Shown here in pieces: positions 1-8,909 of a DNA stretch of 64,000 nucleotides. Each line of letters starts with the position of its first letter. The first letter of the stretch is position 1. The stretch is taken from the NCBI RefSeq assembly GCF_041435095.1, contig NZ_CP108025.1, forward strand, positions 2,418,001-2,482,000, written 5' to 3'. The position numbers and the translations under genes are program-made. This stretch comes from Kitasatospora sp. NBC_00315 (GTDB lineage Bacteria > Actinomycetota > Actinomycetes > Streptomycetales > Streptomycetaceae). The notes beneath the pieces were generated by a model that saw only the letters and a program-made list of their open reading frames with translations, searched no databases and was not told the origin of the DNA.

Positions 1-2
1 AG

Positions 3-650
3 GACGCCACCCAGGTCAAGGCGCTCGACCTGCTGCTCACCCAGATCGAGAAGACGATGGGCTTCGAGGTCGGCAAGATCGGCATCGAGGCGCAGATCGA
101 GAACGCCAAGGGCCTGGTCAACGTCGACGAGATCGCCGCCGCCTCGCCCCGGCTGGAGACCATCATCTTCGGCCCGGCCGACTTCATGGCCTCGATCAAC
201 ATGAAGACCCTGGTGGTCGGCCAGCAGCCGCCCGGCTACCCGGCGGACGCCTACCACTACATCCTGATGCGCATCCTGATGGCCGCCCGCACGCACGACC
301 TGCAGGCCATCGACGGCCCCTACCTGCAGATCCGCAACGCCGAGGGCTACCGCGAGGTCGCCGGCCGCGCCGCCGCCCTCGGCTTCGACGGCAAGTGGGT
401 CCTGCACCCGGACCAGGTCGCCGCCGCGAACGAGATCTTCTCGCCCTCGCAGGAGGACTACGACCACGCCGAGCTGATCCTGGACGCCTACGACTGGTGC
501 ACCTCGGAGGCCGGCGGCGCCAAGGGCTCCGCGATGCTCGGCGACGAGATGATCGACGAGGCCAGCCGCAAGATGGCCCTGGTCATCGCGGGCAAGGGCC
601 GGGCCGCCGGCTTCGAGCGCACCTCCAAGTTCGAGCCCCCGCAGGCCTGA
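3..650 (+). CDS. HpcH/HpaI family CoA-ester lyase, 5' truncated by window edge (likely malyl-CoA/methylmalyl-CoA lyase)
   Basis: The reading frame is open from the first bases, so the start lies outside the window; 215 C-terminal codons remain. The segments EAQIENAKGL and FGPADFMASI carry the conserved Glu and Asp that bind Mg2+ in citrate-lyase-beta-like enzymes, and WVLHPDQV is the usual C-terminal family block. Such enzymes cleave or form malyl-CoA or beta-methylmalyl-CoA. The next two genes are a MaoC hydratase and an acyl-CoA dehydrogenase. That order matches the ethylmalonyl-CoA pathway cluster of streptomycetes (ccr, meaA, lyase, hydratase, dehydrogenase), so Mcl is the best guess. The gap to the next gene is 33 bp, suggesting one operon. 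The pathway role is inferred from neighbours; ccr and meaA would lie to the left. Confidence 0.85.
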   Translation, partial: DATQVKALDLLLTQIEKTMGFEVGKIGIEAQIENAKGLVNVDEIAAASPRLETIIFGPADFMASINMKTLVVGQQPPGYPADAYHYILMRILMAARTHDLQAIDGPYLQIRNAEGYREVAGRAAALGFDGKWVLHPDQVAAANEIFSPSQEDYDHAELILDAYDWCTSEAGGAKGSAMLGDEMIDEASRKMALVIAGKGRAAGFERTSKFEPPQA

Positions 651-683
651 CCGCCGACCCCCTTCTTCTTCTAAGGACATCTC

Positions 684-1187
684 ATGCAGTTCGGACGCAC
701 CTACGAGGAGTTCGAGGTCGGCGCGGTCTACAAGCACTGGCCGGGGAAGACCGTCACCGAGTACGACGACCACCTCTTCTGTCTGCTCACCATGAACCAC
801 CACCCGCTCCACATGGACGCGAACTACGCCGAGAAGACGACCGACTTCGGCAGGAACGTGGTGGTGGGCAACTACGTCTACTCGCTCCTGCTCGGTATGT
901 CCGTCCCGGACGTCTCCGGCAAGGCGATCGCCAACCTGGAGGTCGAGTCGCTGCGGCACATCGCGCCGACCTTCCACGGAGACACCATCTACGGCGAGAC
1001 CGTCGTGCTGGACAAGTGGCCGTCCAAGTCCAAGGACGACCGGGGCATCGTCCACGTCGAGACCAAGGGCTACAAGCAGGACGGCACGGTCGTGTGCGTC
1101 TTCCGCCGCAAGGTGATGGTGCCGACCGAGACGTACACCAAGGCCCGCGGCGGGGAGCAGCCCGGCCGTCCGGAGCCGCTCGCCTGA
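684..1187 (+). CDS. MaoC family dehydratase, probable mesaconyl-CoA hydratase
   Basis: A 167-residue single hot-dog protein. The stretch NHHPLHMDANYAEKT is the hydratase motif in which an Asp/His pair activates water. Members add water to, or remove it from, enoyl-CoA esters. Sitting between the Mcl-like lyase and an acyl-CoA dehydrogenase, it most likely interconverts mesaconyl-CoA and beta-methylmalyl-CoA in the ethylmalonyl-CoA pathway, which builds methylmalonyl-CoA and glyoxylate from acetyl-CoA. The ATG is preceded by an AAGGA box. The family is clear; the exact substrate is inferred from context. The 193-bp gap to the next gene is longer than expected inside an operon and contains a hairpin. 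Confidence 0.85.
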   Translation: MQFGRTYEEFEVGAVYKHWPGKTVTEYDDHLFCLLTMNHHPLHMDANYAEKTTDFGRNVVVGNYVYSLLLGMSVPDVSGKAIANLEVESLRHIAPTFHGDTIYGETVVLDKWPSKSKDDRGIVHVETKGYKQDGTVVCVFRRKVMVPTETYTKARGGEQPGRPEPLA

Positions 1188-1208
1188 CGGCCCCCGAAAG
1201 CCCCGGCA

Positions 1209-1235
1209 GGAGGAGCCGCCGTCATCGGCTCCTCC
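1209..1235 (+). terminator. Intercistronic hairpin
   Basis: A perfect 10-bp inverted repeat (GGAGGAGCCG at 1209-1218, CGGCTCCTCC at 1226-1235) with a 7-nt loop lies 22 bp after the hydratase stop. There is no T tract. It could be an attenuating or mRNA-stabilising stem rather than a full terminator, because the downstream dehydrogenase belongs to the same pathway. Downstream, about 1300-1340 is a short imperfect repeat of CACCCGCAC/GTACCCGCA words. Confidence 0.4.
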
Positions 1236-1380
1236 CCGGTCACGGGGGCTCCGCGGAAGTCACGCCCGCGGAGTCCCCGACCCCCACCCCGAGAGTCACC
1301 CGCACCACCCGCACCACCCGCAGTACCCGCAGTACGCACCCCCACCCTCACCTCTTCATCTGCATGACAGGAGCCGCACG

Positions 1381-2583
1381 ATGGGACGCCTCGCACAGAC
1401 CGACGGCCTCACCGAGATCCAGCGGGACATCCTCGCCACCGTGCGGGACTTTGTCGACAAGGAGATCATTCCGGTCGCCGGCGAGCTGGAGCACAAGGAC
1501 GAGTACCCGACCGCCATCGTCGAGGGGATGAAGCAGTTGGGCCTCTTCGGCCTGACCATCCCCGAGGAGTACGGCGGCCTCGGCGAGTCCCTGCTCACCT
1601 ACGCCCTGGTGGTGGAGGAGATCGCGCGGGGCTGGATGTCGGTGTCCGGCATCGTCAACACGCACTTCATCGTGGCGCACATGATCAACGCGCACGGCAC
1701 CCAGGAGCAGAAGGACCACTTCCTGCCCAGGATGGCGGCCGGCGAGATCCGCGGCGCCTTCTCGATGTCCGAGCCGGGCCTCGGCTCCGACGTCGCGGCG
1801 ATCTCCACCAAGGGCGTCAAGGACGGCGACTTCTACGTCCTCAACGGCCAGAAGATGTGGCTGACCAATGGCGGTACCTCCACCCTGGTCGCGGTGCTCT
1901 GCAAGACCGACGAGGGCGGTGACACGCCGTATCGCAACATGACCACCTTCCTGATCGAGAAGACGCCCGGTTTCGGCCAGAATCCGACCGTCCCCGGGCT
2001 CACCGTGCCCGGGAAGATCGAGAAGATGGGCTACAAGGGCGTCGACACCACGGAGCTGATCCTCCAGGACGTCCGGATCCCGGCGAACCGGGTCCTCGGC
2101 GGCGTCCCCGGCAAGGGCTTCTACCAGATGATGGACGGCGTCGAGGTCGGCCGCGTCAACGTGGCCGCGCGCGGCTGCGGCGTCGCCCGCCGCGCCTTCG
2201 AACTGGGCATCTCCTACGCCCAGCAGCGCTCCACCTTCGGCAAGAAGATCTCCGAGCACCAGGCCATCCAGTTCAAGCTGGCCGAGATGGCCACCAAGGT
2301 CGAGGCCGCGCACCAGATGATGGTGATGGCCGCCCGCAAGAAGGACAGCGGGGAGCGCAACGACCTGGAAGCCGGCATGGCCAAGTACCTCGCCTCCGAG
2401 TACTGCAAGGAGGTCGTCGAGGACTCCTTCCGGATCCACGGCGGCTACGGCTTCTCCAAGGAGTACGAGATCGAGCGCCTCTACCGGGAGGCCCCGATGC
2501 TGCTGATCGGTGAAGGTACGGCGGAGATCCAGAAGATGATCGTGGGACGCCGGCTGCTGGAGGAGTACCGACTCGCCGACTAG
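1381..2583 (+). CDS. Acyl-CoA dehydrogenase, probable (2S)-methylsuccinyl-CoA dehydrogenase
   Basis: 400 residues, the usual length of an acyl-CoA dehydrogenase. The FAD/substrate signature AFSMSEPGLGSDVA lies in the middle domain and the C-terminal GEGTAEIQ segment carries the usual catalytic Glu region. RIHGGYGFSKE is the conserved C-terminal FAD-contact block. Context with the lyase and hydratase suggests it oxidises methylsuccinyl-CoA to mesaconyl-CoA, passing electrons to electron-transfer flavoprotein. Characterised Mcd from Rhodobacter is longer, with an N-terminal extension, so the substrate here is inferred. The ATG start has an AGGAG box 9 bp upstream. It is the last gene of the cluster: 426 bp with a large hairpin follow. 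Confidence 0.85.
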   Translation: MGRLAQTDGLTEIQRDILATVRDFVDKEIIPVAGELEHKDEYPTAIVEGMKQLGLFGLTIPEEYGGLGESLLTYALVVEEIARGWMSVSGIVNTHFIVAHMINAHGTQEQKDHFLPRMAAGEIRGAFSMSEPGLGSDVAAISTKGVKDGDFYVLNGQKMWLTNGGTSTLVAVLCKTDEGGDTPYRNMTTFLIEKTPGFGQNPTVPGLTVPGKIEKMGYKGVDTTELILQDVRIPANRVLGGVPGKGFYQMMDGVEVGRVNVAARGCGVARRAFELGISYAQQRSTFGKKISEHQAIQFKLAEMATKVEAAHQMMVMAARKKDSGERNDLEAGMAKYLASEYCKEVVEDSFRIHGGYGFSKEYEIERLYREAPMLLIGEGTAEIQKMIVGRRLLEEYRLAD

Positions 2584-2693
2584 GCGACGCAATTCCGATT
2601 GACGGCCGGAGGGCGGGCGTGCGGGCCCGCCCCGGCACCGCCGTACCCCTGTACCCCGGCCTGGTCCGCCGCGGTTCGGTACGGCCTCCGGGG

Positions 2694-2737
2694 GCGGCCG
2701 CAAGGCGCGTATCAGCTGGTACGCGCCCTGCGGCCGC
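2694..2737 (+). terminator. Large hairpin in the 426-bp gap between acyl-CoA dehydrogenase and psd
   Basis: Two 18-nt arms (2694-2711 and 2720-2737) pair with one A/C mismatch around an 8-nt loop. It is a strong stem without a T run, placed 110 bp after the dehydrogenase stop, and is a plausible terminator. The rest of the 2584-3009 gap holds no convincing gene; the psd promoter is expected in the less GC-rich part after about 2760. Confidence 0.55.
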
Positions 2738-3009
2738 TTCCGTACGCCCTCGTGCGCCCCGCCATTGGGCTGAGACTTGAGTCACCCGACTCTCCGCACC
2801 CCTTGGGAACCGAACCGGGGCGAGCTACGGTCGTACACATAGCAGGCTCATCACGGCGCAGCCCAGGACAGACGCACGAGCAGGCGGGTTGCCCACCCAC
2901 CGTGTGCTCCCGATAGCATCCACCGGGACAGCACAGCCGTCCCTTTATCACTCGATCCCCGCGGTGGCCCCCGTCCAGCGGCCATGATCCCCCGCGACAA
3001 AGGTCTTCG

Positions 3010-3702
3010 ATGCCCATCAGCCCGTCCCCTCACACCTCCGTCACGGACAGCGATGCCCTCGCCGCTCCGACGGCCGGCCGGCGACCCCGCGTGACCATCG
3101 CGCGCGGAGCCACCCCCTGGTTCGTCCCCACCCTGGCCACGGCCGCCCTTACCACCGCCCTCACCAGGCGGAGCGGTAAGTGGGCCCTGGCGGCGGTGCC
3201 GACCTGCGCGCTCAGCGCGGGCATGCTGTGGTTCTTCCGCGACCCCGAGCGTGAGATCGGCACCGGCAGGGTCATCTCGCCCGCCGACGGCGTGGTCCAG
3301 AGCATCGACGCCTGGCCGGACGGCCGCACCCGGGTGGCGATCTTCATGAGCCCGCTGAACGTGCACGTGAACCGGGCCCCGCTGCCCGGCACGGTGACGT
3401 CCGTCGAACACGTCGCGGGCGGCTTCGTCCCGGCGTTCAACAAGGACAGCGACCAGAACGAACGTGTCGTGTGGCATTTCGACACCGAGCTCGGCGACAT
3501 CGAGATGGTGCAGATCGCGGGGGCCGTGGCCCGCCGCATCGTGCCCTACGTGGATGCCGGCACCAAGGTCGAGCAGGGCGAGCGGATCGGCCTGATCCGT
3601 TTCGGCTCCCGCGTCGACACCTACCTGCCGGCCGGCGTCGAGGTCGGCGTCGAGGTCGGCCAGAAGACCACCGCCGGGGTGACACGCCTTGACCGTGACT
3701 GA
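3010..3702 (+). CDS. psd: Phosphatidylserine decarboxylase (short, archaetidylserine-decarboxylase type)
   Basis: A 230-residue protein that decarboxylates phosphatidylserine to phosphatidylethanolamine at the membrane. The family is made as a proenzyme that cuts itself before a serine to form a pyruvoyl group. Here RFGSRVD places the cut at Gly199-Ser200, near the C-terminus as expected for the short class. Blocks ISPADGVVQSID, FMSPLNVHVNRAP and WHFDTELGDIEMVQIAG are typical. Hydrophobic residues near 37-75 suggest one or two membrane segments. The ATG follows an AAAGG box. The 3' end overlaps pssA by 14 bp, so the two enzymes of the pathway are translationally coupled. Confidence 0.95.
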   Translation: MPISPSPHTSVTDSDALAAPTAGRRPRVTIARGATPWFVPTLATAALTTALTRRSGKWALAAVPTCALSAGMLWFFRDPEREIGTGRVISPADGVVQSIDAWPDGRTRVAIFMSPLNVHVNRAPLPGTVTSVEHVAGGFVPAFNKDSDQNERVVWHFDTELGDIEMVQIAGAVARRIVPYVDAGTKVEQGERIGLIRFGSRVDTYLPAGVEVGVEVGQKTTAGVTRLDRD

Positions 3703-4567
3703 TCCTGAGACGATCGCGGGTCTGGACGACGAGGAGACGGAGCTGCGTCGCCGCCGCTGGGCGCGCGACCGCGAGCTGCGTGCCCCGCGTTCGCCCCAGC
3801 ACCTGTCCACCGCCGACTTCCTGACCCTGGGCAACGCCGTCTGCGGCTTCCTGGCGATCTACTCGATCACCACCGGGGTCCTGGTCCCGCACATCACCAA
3901 CCCGGACGCCGCGCCGGACCGGCACAGCGCCGCCACCACGGTGGTGCTGCTGCTGATCGGTTCGATGTGCGACCTGTTCGACGGCCTGGTGGCGCGTCGG
4001 CTGCGCTCCTCGGCGCTCGGCGCCGAACTCGACAACCTGGCCGACCTGATCAGCTTCGGCATCGCGCCGGCCTACTTCGTCGCGGTCTGGGGCATGGTCT
4101 CGCCCGGCTCGGACAGCCGGCTGTCGGCGCTGATCGCCCTGACGGTCCTGCTGTCGGTGGTCCTGCGGCTGGCCCGCTTCTCGGCCGTGAAGATGCGGCC
4201 GGGGGTCTTCCAGGGCATGCCGTGCCCGATGGGCGCGATGACGGTGATCGCCATCGTGCTGCTGGACCCGCCGTTCCTGCCGGGGCTGCTCGCCATCGCC
4301 GGTACCGCGTACCTGATGATGAGCCGGATCGAGTACCCCAAGCCGCAGGGCCTGCTGGCCACCGCGACGCTCTGCTGGATCGTCGTCAGCATCGGCTGCC
4401 TCGCCGCCTGGGCGACCGGCCTGCCGGGTGGCGACACCCTGCTGCACATCGGCGCGTTCGCCCAGATCGCGCTGGCCGCGATGGCCCCGCTGCTGGTCAT
4501 CCGACGCAAGGTCGGCCAGAAGGTGGGCGACGTCCGCGCCCGCCGCGCGGAGTCCCGCATCGGCTGA
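3689..4567 (+). CDS. pssA: CDP-diacylglycerol-serine O-phosphatidyltransferase
   Basis: 292 residues. It makes phosphatidylserine from CDP-diacylglycerol and serine, supplying the substrate of the upstream Psd. The CDP-alcohol phosphotransferase signature is visible as DLFDGLVARRL followed by ALGAELDNLAD: all four metal-binding Asp residues are present, with 7 residues between AR and the second Gly. Several hydrophobic segments follow. The start is TTG at 3689 or GTG at 3695; both overlap psd. The protein ends in a basic tail. A strong terminator follows immediately. Confidence 0.93.
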   Translation: MTVTDPETIAGLDDEETELRRRRWARDRELRAPRSPQHLSTADFLTLGNAVCGFLAIYSITTGVLVPHITNPDAAPDRHSAATTVVLLLIGSMCDLFDGLVARRLRSSALGAELDNLADLISFGIAPAYFVAVWGMVSPGSDSRLSALIALTVLLSVVLRLARFSAVKMRPGVFQGMPCPMGAMTVIAIVLLDPPFLPGLLAIAGTAYLMMSRIEYPKPQGLLATATLCWIVVSIGCLAAWATGLPGGDTLLHIGAFAQIALAAMAPLLVIRRKVGQKVGDVRARRAESRIG

Positions 4568-4581
4568 CCGAGAGCCACCGC

Positions 4582-4629
4582 AACGCCGAAGGGGCCCGGA
4601 TCCGCCAGGATCCGGGCCCCTTCGGCGTT
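4582..4629. terminator. Perfect 22-bp bidirectional terminator stem
   Basis: Arms at 4582-4603 and 4608-4629 are perfectly complementary around the loop GCCA. It lies between the convergent ends of pssA and the leftward gene at 4670, and can terminate both. Confidence 0.85.
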
Positions 4630-4669
4630 CGCCGGTGCCGACCGCGGGGTCGGCGTCGGCGGGCGCGGG

Positions 4670-6172
4670 CTACGCGCCGCCGTTGTGGACCGAGAAGGCC
4701 GAGCGGCGGGCCGCCCGGGCCACCGCCGGGTCGGGGTGCACCCCGGAGACGGCGGTGAGCACGGAGGCCGCCCGCGGGTGGCCGGACTGCCGGGCCCGCG
4801 CGAACAGCCGGACCGGATCCCCGGCCGAGGCGCCCTCCACATGGCCGACCAGCAGCCCCGTCTCGCCGTGGTCGAGCACGGCGGCGGCGGTGTCGACCCA
4901 GAGCCAGGCGGCGTCCTCGGCGCCCAGCACGTCGGCCGGGGAGACGCTCTCCTCGTCCGACTGCTCGGCCAGCCAGAGCAGTGCGTAGGGCCGCAGCACG
5001 GGCTCGTCGACGGCGGCCCGGACGGCCTGCTCGGCGGTGCCGCCGGCCACCCGCAGCGCCTCGAAGGCCAGGCCGCGCACCAGCGCGTCCTCGCCCTGCG
5101 CGGCGTCCAGCAGCTCGGCGACGGCGCGGTCCACCGGACGGGCCGCGACCCAGGCCCGGTACTCCGCGCGAGCCGGGCCCGGCGAGTAGTCGGCGCAGGC
5201 GTTGAGGAGCTCACGGGCGCTCTGCTCGATGTGCCCGGCGGCGGTCTGCGCGACGGTGCAGATCTCCTCCAGCTTGGCTCGCACGGCCCAGTGCCCGAGG
5301 CGGGAGAGTTCGGCCGCCTCGTCCCGGCGGACCACGGCGCCGACGGCGGCCAGGCCGTCGAGCATCCAGTCCAGCACGGCGGCGACGTCGGAGGGCGCGG
5401 ACGGGGTGTCGACCTGCGGCTCACGGCAGGTGCCGCGCACGGCCGAGACGGCGGAGGCGGCGTGCGGCACCGGCGAGAGGGCGGTGGCGCCGCCGGCACC
5501 GAGCCGTCTCTCGTCCAGGCCCCGGCGCAGCAGCTCCATGAGCTCGCTCTCGGCCACCGGCCCGTCCACCAGGTGCAGGAAGGAGAGCAGCTGGGGGGCC
5601 TGGTCGACGGCCTGTCCCGCGAGCACGGCGAAGACCCCGCGCAGGGCGGCCGGCGGCACCGGGGCCAGCAGGGTCCAGGCGTCGAACAGCGCGGACCAGC
5701 CGCGGACGACGGCCTCGTCGTCGTGCTCCCAGGCGTGCAGGCGCCAGCCGGGCGCCGCGCCGCCGTCCCGGGGCTCGACCAGGCCGACCAGCAGGGCCTG
5801 CCCCCAGGCCTTGGCGGCGGCGCCGACGGTCATGGCCAGTGCCCGGCCCGCCGCGCGGGCGTCGTCGGGCAGCAGCTCGCCGCGCTTGTCGACCTGCTCC
5901 AGCTCGCCCGCCCAGCGGGCGATCCGGACGGCGTCGACGAGCATCCGGCGGGCCAGCGGGGCCAGCTCGGCCGGCGCCGGAAAGCCTTCGGGTACGGGGA
6001 CGCGCCCGCGCCCGGGGGCCGGTGCGGGGCCACGGCGGCGGGGTGCGCCGGGAGCGCCCGGACGCGCACCGTCGGGACGGTGGGCCGTACCGGGCAGACG
6101 GGTCACCGTCGCGCCGGTACCGATCGTCGGCGGGAGCGGGGCATCACGGTCGCGCGGGTTCCGAGACGTCAC
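4670..6172 (-). CDS. Hypothetical protein, helix-rich, Pro-rich N-terminus
   Basis: 500 residues from a GTG start at 6172. I do not recognise a named family. The first ~65 residues are Pro/Arg/Gly-rich and probably disordered. The rest is Ala/Leu-rich with regularly spaced helices; the C-terminal third (about 310-490) reads like irregular HEAT-type helical repeats. There is no signal peptide, membrane segment or catalytic motif. Upstream, 6173-6460 holds no gene and presumably the promoter. The neighbouring hydrolase is leftward but separated by that gap, so no operon is implied. The frame shows strong third-position GC, supporting a real gene. Confidence 0.7.
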   Translation of the reverse strand: MTSRNPRDRDAPLPPTIGTGATVTRLPGTAHRPDGARPGAPGAPRRRGPAPAPGRGRVPVPEGFPAPAELAPLARRMLVDAVRIARWAGELEQVDKRGELLPDDARAAGRALAMTVGAAAKAWGQALLVGLVEPRDGGAAPGWRLHAWEHDDEAVVRGWSALFDAWTLLAPVPPAALRGVFAVLAGQAVDQAPQLLSFLHLVDGPVAESELMELLRRGLDERRLGAGGATALSPVPHAASAVSAVRGTCREPQVDTPSAPSDVAAVLDWMLDGLAAVGAVVRRDEAAELSRLGHWAVRAKLEEICTVAQTAAGHIEQSARELLNACADYSPGPARAEYRAWVAARPVDRAVAELLDAAQGEDALVRGLAFEALRVAGGTAEQAVRAAVDEPVLRPYALLWLAEQSDEESVSPADVLGAEDAAWLWVDTAAAVLDHGETGLLVGHVEGASAGDPVRLFARARQSGHPRAASVLTAVSGVHPDPAVARAARRSAFSVHNGGA

Positions 6173-6460
6173 GCCGTGCAGTCTTCCCCGTGCACGGGCG
6201 TTCTGTCACATCGAGTTCGGCGAGTCTGTGGGGAGCCGGGGCGCCGAAGGCCGCAAGAGCGGGCAACCACCCGCAAACCGGGCCGTCGGATGGTGAACAT
6301 GGCATGTATGTGACATGACAGGAGTACGACGGCCGGGCTGCCCACCGACCGGCGCGGCCCGCCGTGGGGAGCGCCGGGCCGTGGCGAGTGCCGGGCCGTG
6401 GCAAGCGCCCGGGCCCTCGGGAGCCGTCTGCGGGGCTCGGCGGCCGGCCGCCGGGGCCGT

Positions 6461-7585
6461 TCAGAGCAGCGGCGTGAGAAAGCGGCGCAGGCTCTCCTCG
6501 TAGCCGGCCGGGTTCGCGTTCCACAGGGCGGCGTGTTCGGCCCCGGGCACCGGCCGCAGGGTGACCAGGTCCGCCCGCCGGTTCCCGAGGCGTTCGGCGG
6601 CGGCCCAGGGGGCGACCGCGTCCTCCGTGCCGTGCAGCAGCAGGGTGGGCACCTGGAGGTCGGTGCCCTGGGCCAGCCGGGCGAAGTCCGCGAGGTCCAC
6701 CTTGGAGCGCCCTTCGGCGGCCAGCGCGCCCAGCCCGGCGAGCGGGGCGCTGACGCCCGCTCCGGTCGCCTCCCGGCGGATGGTGGCCGGCAGGTCCAGC
6801 ACCGGCGAGTCCAGGATCAGCCCGCTGACCGCGGAGGCCCAGGCGGAGCGGGCCGCCGTCTGCAGGGCCATGGTGGCGCCCAGCGACCACCCGTAGAGGA
6901 CGACCCGGCCCGCGCCGCTGTCGAGGGCGAGGCGGATCGCGGCCTCGACGTCGCGCCACTCCGTGTCGCCGAAGTGGCCGAGCCCGTCGGGCGAGGCCGG
7001 CGCGTCCTCGTCCCCCCGGTAGGTGACCGAGAGCACCGGCAGCGCGAGCCGGTGCAGCAGCGGTACCGCGCAGAGCGTCTGCTGCCGGTCGGCGCCCGGC
7101 CCGTGCACCAGCAGCACCCAGGTGCCCCGCCTGCCGTCCACGTACCAGGCGGGCAGCGGACCGGACTCGCCCTCGGACGCGGTCTCGATGAAGGGCAGCC
7201 CGAGCGCGCGCTCCGGGTCGCCCAGGTACACCCGGGGGGTGAGCCGGACGGCCGTGCCGATGTCCAGCGTGCCGTTGTCGGCGCGCTCCAGCCGACGGGT
7301 GACGCCCTGCCGGTCGCTCTGCAGGACCTCGCCGACGACCGCGTGCCCCCCGCCGCCCCACTCCAGGGCGTAGCGGCCGGGGCGGGTGGTCTGCGGGGTG
7401 GGGGTGAGCACGACGCGTCCGGCGGCCAGGCCCAGCACCCTCACCTGCGCCGCGCCCTTTGCGCCCTTCGCCGCGGCGGCGCGGGGATGTACCGCGCGCT
7501 CCGACACCCTGCGTCCGAGTGCCAGGACGGCGATGCCCGTCCCGGCCGCGGCGGCCGCCACGACGGCCGCGGTTCCCCAGCGCAT
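6461..7585 (-). CDS. Alpha/beta hydrolase with N-terminal membrane anchor
   Basis: 374 residues from ATG 7585, preceded by GGGGAG. Residues about 5-24 form a hydrophobic helix, probably a signal anchor. The C-terminal half is an alpha/beta hydrolase: LVHGPGADRQQ is the oxyanion-hole region, YGWSLGATMA holds the nucleophile elbow Ser (GWSLG), HGTEDAVAP the acid and GAEHAALW the His. Residues between the anchor and the fold (about 40-150) form a beta-rich segment of unknown role. Substrate unknown; esterase or peptidase-like activity is possible. The frame stays open far upstream, but codons before 7585 fall in a low-complexity G-rich tract and inside the next gene, so the internal ATG is preferred. 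Confidence 0.8.
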   Translation of the reverse strand: MRWGTAAVVAAAAAGTGIAVLALGRRVSERAVHPRAAAAKGAKGAAQVRVLGLAAGRVVLTPTPQTTRPGRYALEWGGGGHAVVGEVLQSDRQGVTRRLERADNGTLDIGTAVRLTPRVYLGDPERALGLPFIETASEGESGPLPAWYVDGRRGTWVLLVHGPGADRQQTLCAVPLLHRLALPVLSVTYRGDEDAPASPDGLGHFGDTEWRDVEAAIRLALDSGAGRVVLYGWSLGATMALQTAARSAWASAVSGLILDSPVLDLPATIRREATGAGVSAPLAGLGALAAEGRSKVDLADFARLAQGTDLQVPTLLLHGTEDAVAPWAAAERLGNRRADLVTLRPVPGAEHAALWNANPAGYEESLRRFLTPLL

Positions 7586-7798
7586 ATCCCACTCCCCGCT
7601 CTGCTGCCTGCTGCTGTGCCGCGGCGCCGGCCGAGGCCCGGATGCATACGCACACCAGTCCACGCGCCGCGCGGGCGGACGGCCACCGGTGCGGGGCCGT
7701 CCGGGGCACGCCGGGCGGCGCCCGAAGGGGGCCCGGGCCGGCCGGGCCGAGCGGGGCCGAGCCGAGCGGGCCCGCGGAGCAAGGGACCCGCGGAGCAA

Positions 7799-7893
7799 GG
7801 GCGCAGGGGACAGGGCGCAGGGGACAGGGGGCAGGGGCAGGGGGCAGGGGGCACGGGCAGGGGGCGGGGCGCAGGGCGCAGGGCGCGGGAGGA
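7799..7893. repeat. G-rich tandem tract with G-quadruplex potential in a 311-bp gap
   Basis: About 95 bp of imperfect repeats of GGGGACA, GGGGCA and GGGCGCA on the + strand, with more than a dozen GGG-GGGGG runs separated by 2-5 bases. It fills the space between the hydrolase start (7585) and the end of the HTH regulator (7897). No gene is seen in 7586-7896. Confidence 0.8.
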
Positions 7894-7896
7894 CGG

Positions 7897-8607
7897 TCAG
7901 ACCGGTATGTCGGTGGGGCGCAGTGCCATCAGCTCCCAGAACCGCTCGTCGAGCGGACGGCTCTGCGGGGCCGGCTCGGGCCCGCTCCGGGCACTGGAGC
8001 TCCAGCTGCCGGCGCCCCAGTGCCCGGTCACCCGGTACTCCTCCTGCAGTTGCGCCAGGACGGCGCCCAGAGTCTGCGCGGGCACCGGCACCATCCGCCC
8101 GATCGCCTTCACCTGCGCCTGCCACCGCCCGTCGACCCCGCGCCGCAGCCGCCGGTCGAGCTCCTCCCCGCGCCCGAGCACCGCCACCACGTCCCGCAGC
8201 GTCAGCCCCAGTACCTGGGCCAGGGCGTAGGTCCGGTCCTCGTCGCCGCCCCACTGGCCGCCGTCCTCGACCGCCTGGTAGGCCCGGGGCGCCACCCCGA
8301 TCCGGCGGGCCGCCTCCTCCCGGCTCAGCTCGCGGGCCAGCCGGAAGTCGCGCAGACAGGCCGGGCGGGTGCCCATCAGCTGGACGGGCGGGCACCACAG
8401 CGCCCGGGCCAGGGCGATGAACTCGTCCTCCGACGGCCTGATCTCGCCGCTCTCCCAGCCCAGGACGTGGGCCGGGAGCAACCGCACGCCGTGCGCGGCC
8501 ATGCCCTCGGCCACCTGAGCGGGGGTCAGGCCCAGGCCGGCCCGGTGCGCCCGGGCCGCCCTCGGCGAGAAGGGCAGCGGCGTCGCGGAGGGCTGTCTGG
8601 GTCGCAT
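7897..8607 (-). CDS. Helix-turn-helix (XRE-like) transcriptional regulator
   Basis: 236 residues from ATG 8607; the frame is open to 8658, so a longer form is possible. Two HTH-like segments are visible. One is at about 20-70 (LTPAQVAEGMAAHGVRLLPA, then WESGEIRPSE). The second is at about 95-135 (LSREEAARRIGVAPRAYQAV, then EDGGQW). The second resembles a standard XRE helix-turn-helix. The C-terminal ~100 residues match no domain I know. Tandem XRE proteins of this type are common in streptomycetes and of unknown targets. It is followed by the G-rich tract and the hydrolase in the same orientation; regulation of that hydrolase is only a guess. Confidence 0.75.
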   Translation of the reverse strand: MRPRQPSATPLPFSPRAARAHRAGLGLTPAQVAEGMAAHGVRLLPAHVLGWESGEIRPSEDEFIALARALWCPPVQLMGTRPACLRDFRLARELSREEAARRIGVAPRAYQAVEDGGQWGGDEDRTYALAQVLGLTLRDVVAVLGRGEELDRRLRRGVDGRWQAQVKAIGRMVPVPAQTLGAVLAQLQEEYRVTGHWGAGSWSSSARSGPEPAPQSRPLDERFWELMALRPTDIPV

Positions 8608-8909
8608 GGGAGTCGACCGTACGGGCCGTGCCCGGGCCGCCCCAGTCGCCGAACGCACGAAGCCGGGCGACCGGGCCCCCCGGCGCGACTGGTGAATCCT
8701 CCAGGGGCGCTCGGCCCGGCGGGCTCCCCGCTCGGAGGTAGTGACGGTTCCCCGGCCGAGGGGAACTACGCGGGTAGCGCCACCCCGGCCGGGGCGGCGG
8801 TGGCGCGGCCGTCGGTCCGTCAGGCGGCCGCCCGGGCGGCCGGTCCCGGCGGCGGGGCCGGTGCCGGCGACGCGCCCGGCGTGTGACCAAACCCTCCGTG
8901 GCCTCGGTT

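Noticed and set aside
8739..8886. Small + strand frame from GTG 8739 before the riboswitch
   Set aside because: A GGAGG-like box is present, but the product is an Arg/Pro/Gly-rich frame with no conserved feature, in a region with palindromic GC-rich sequence.
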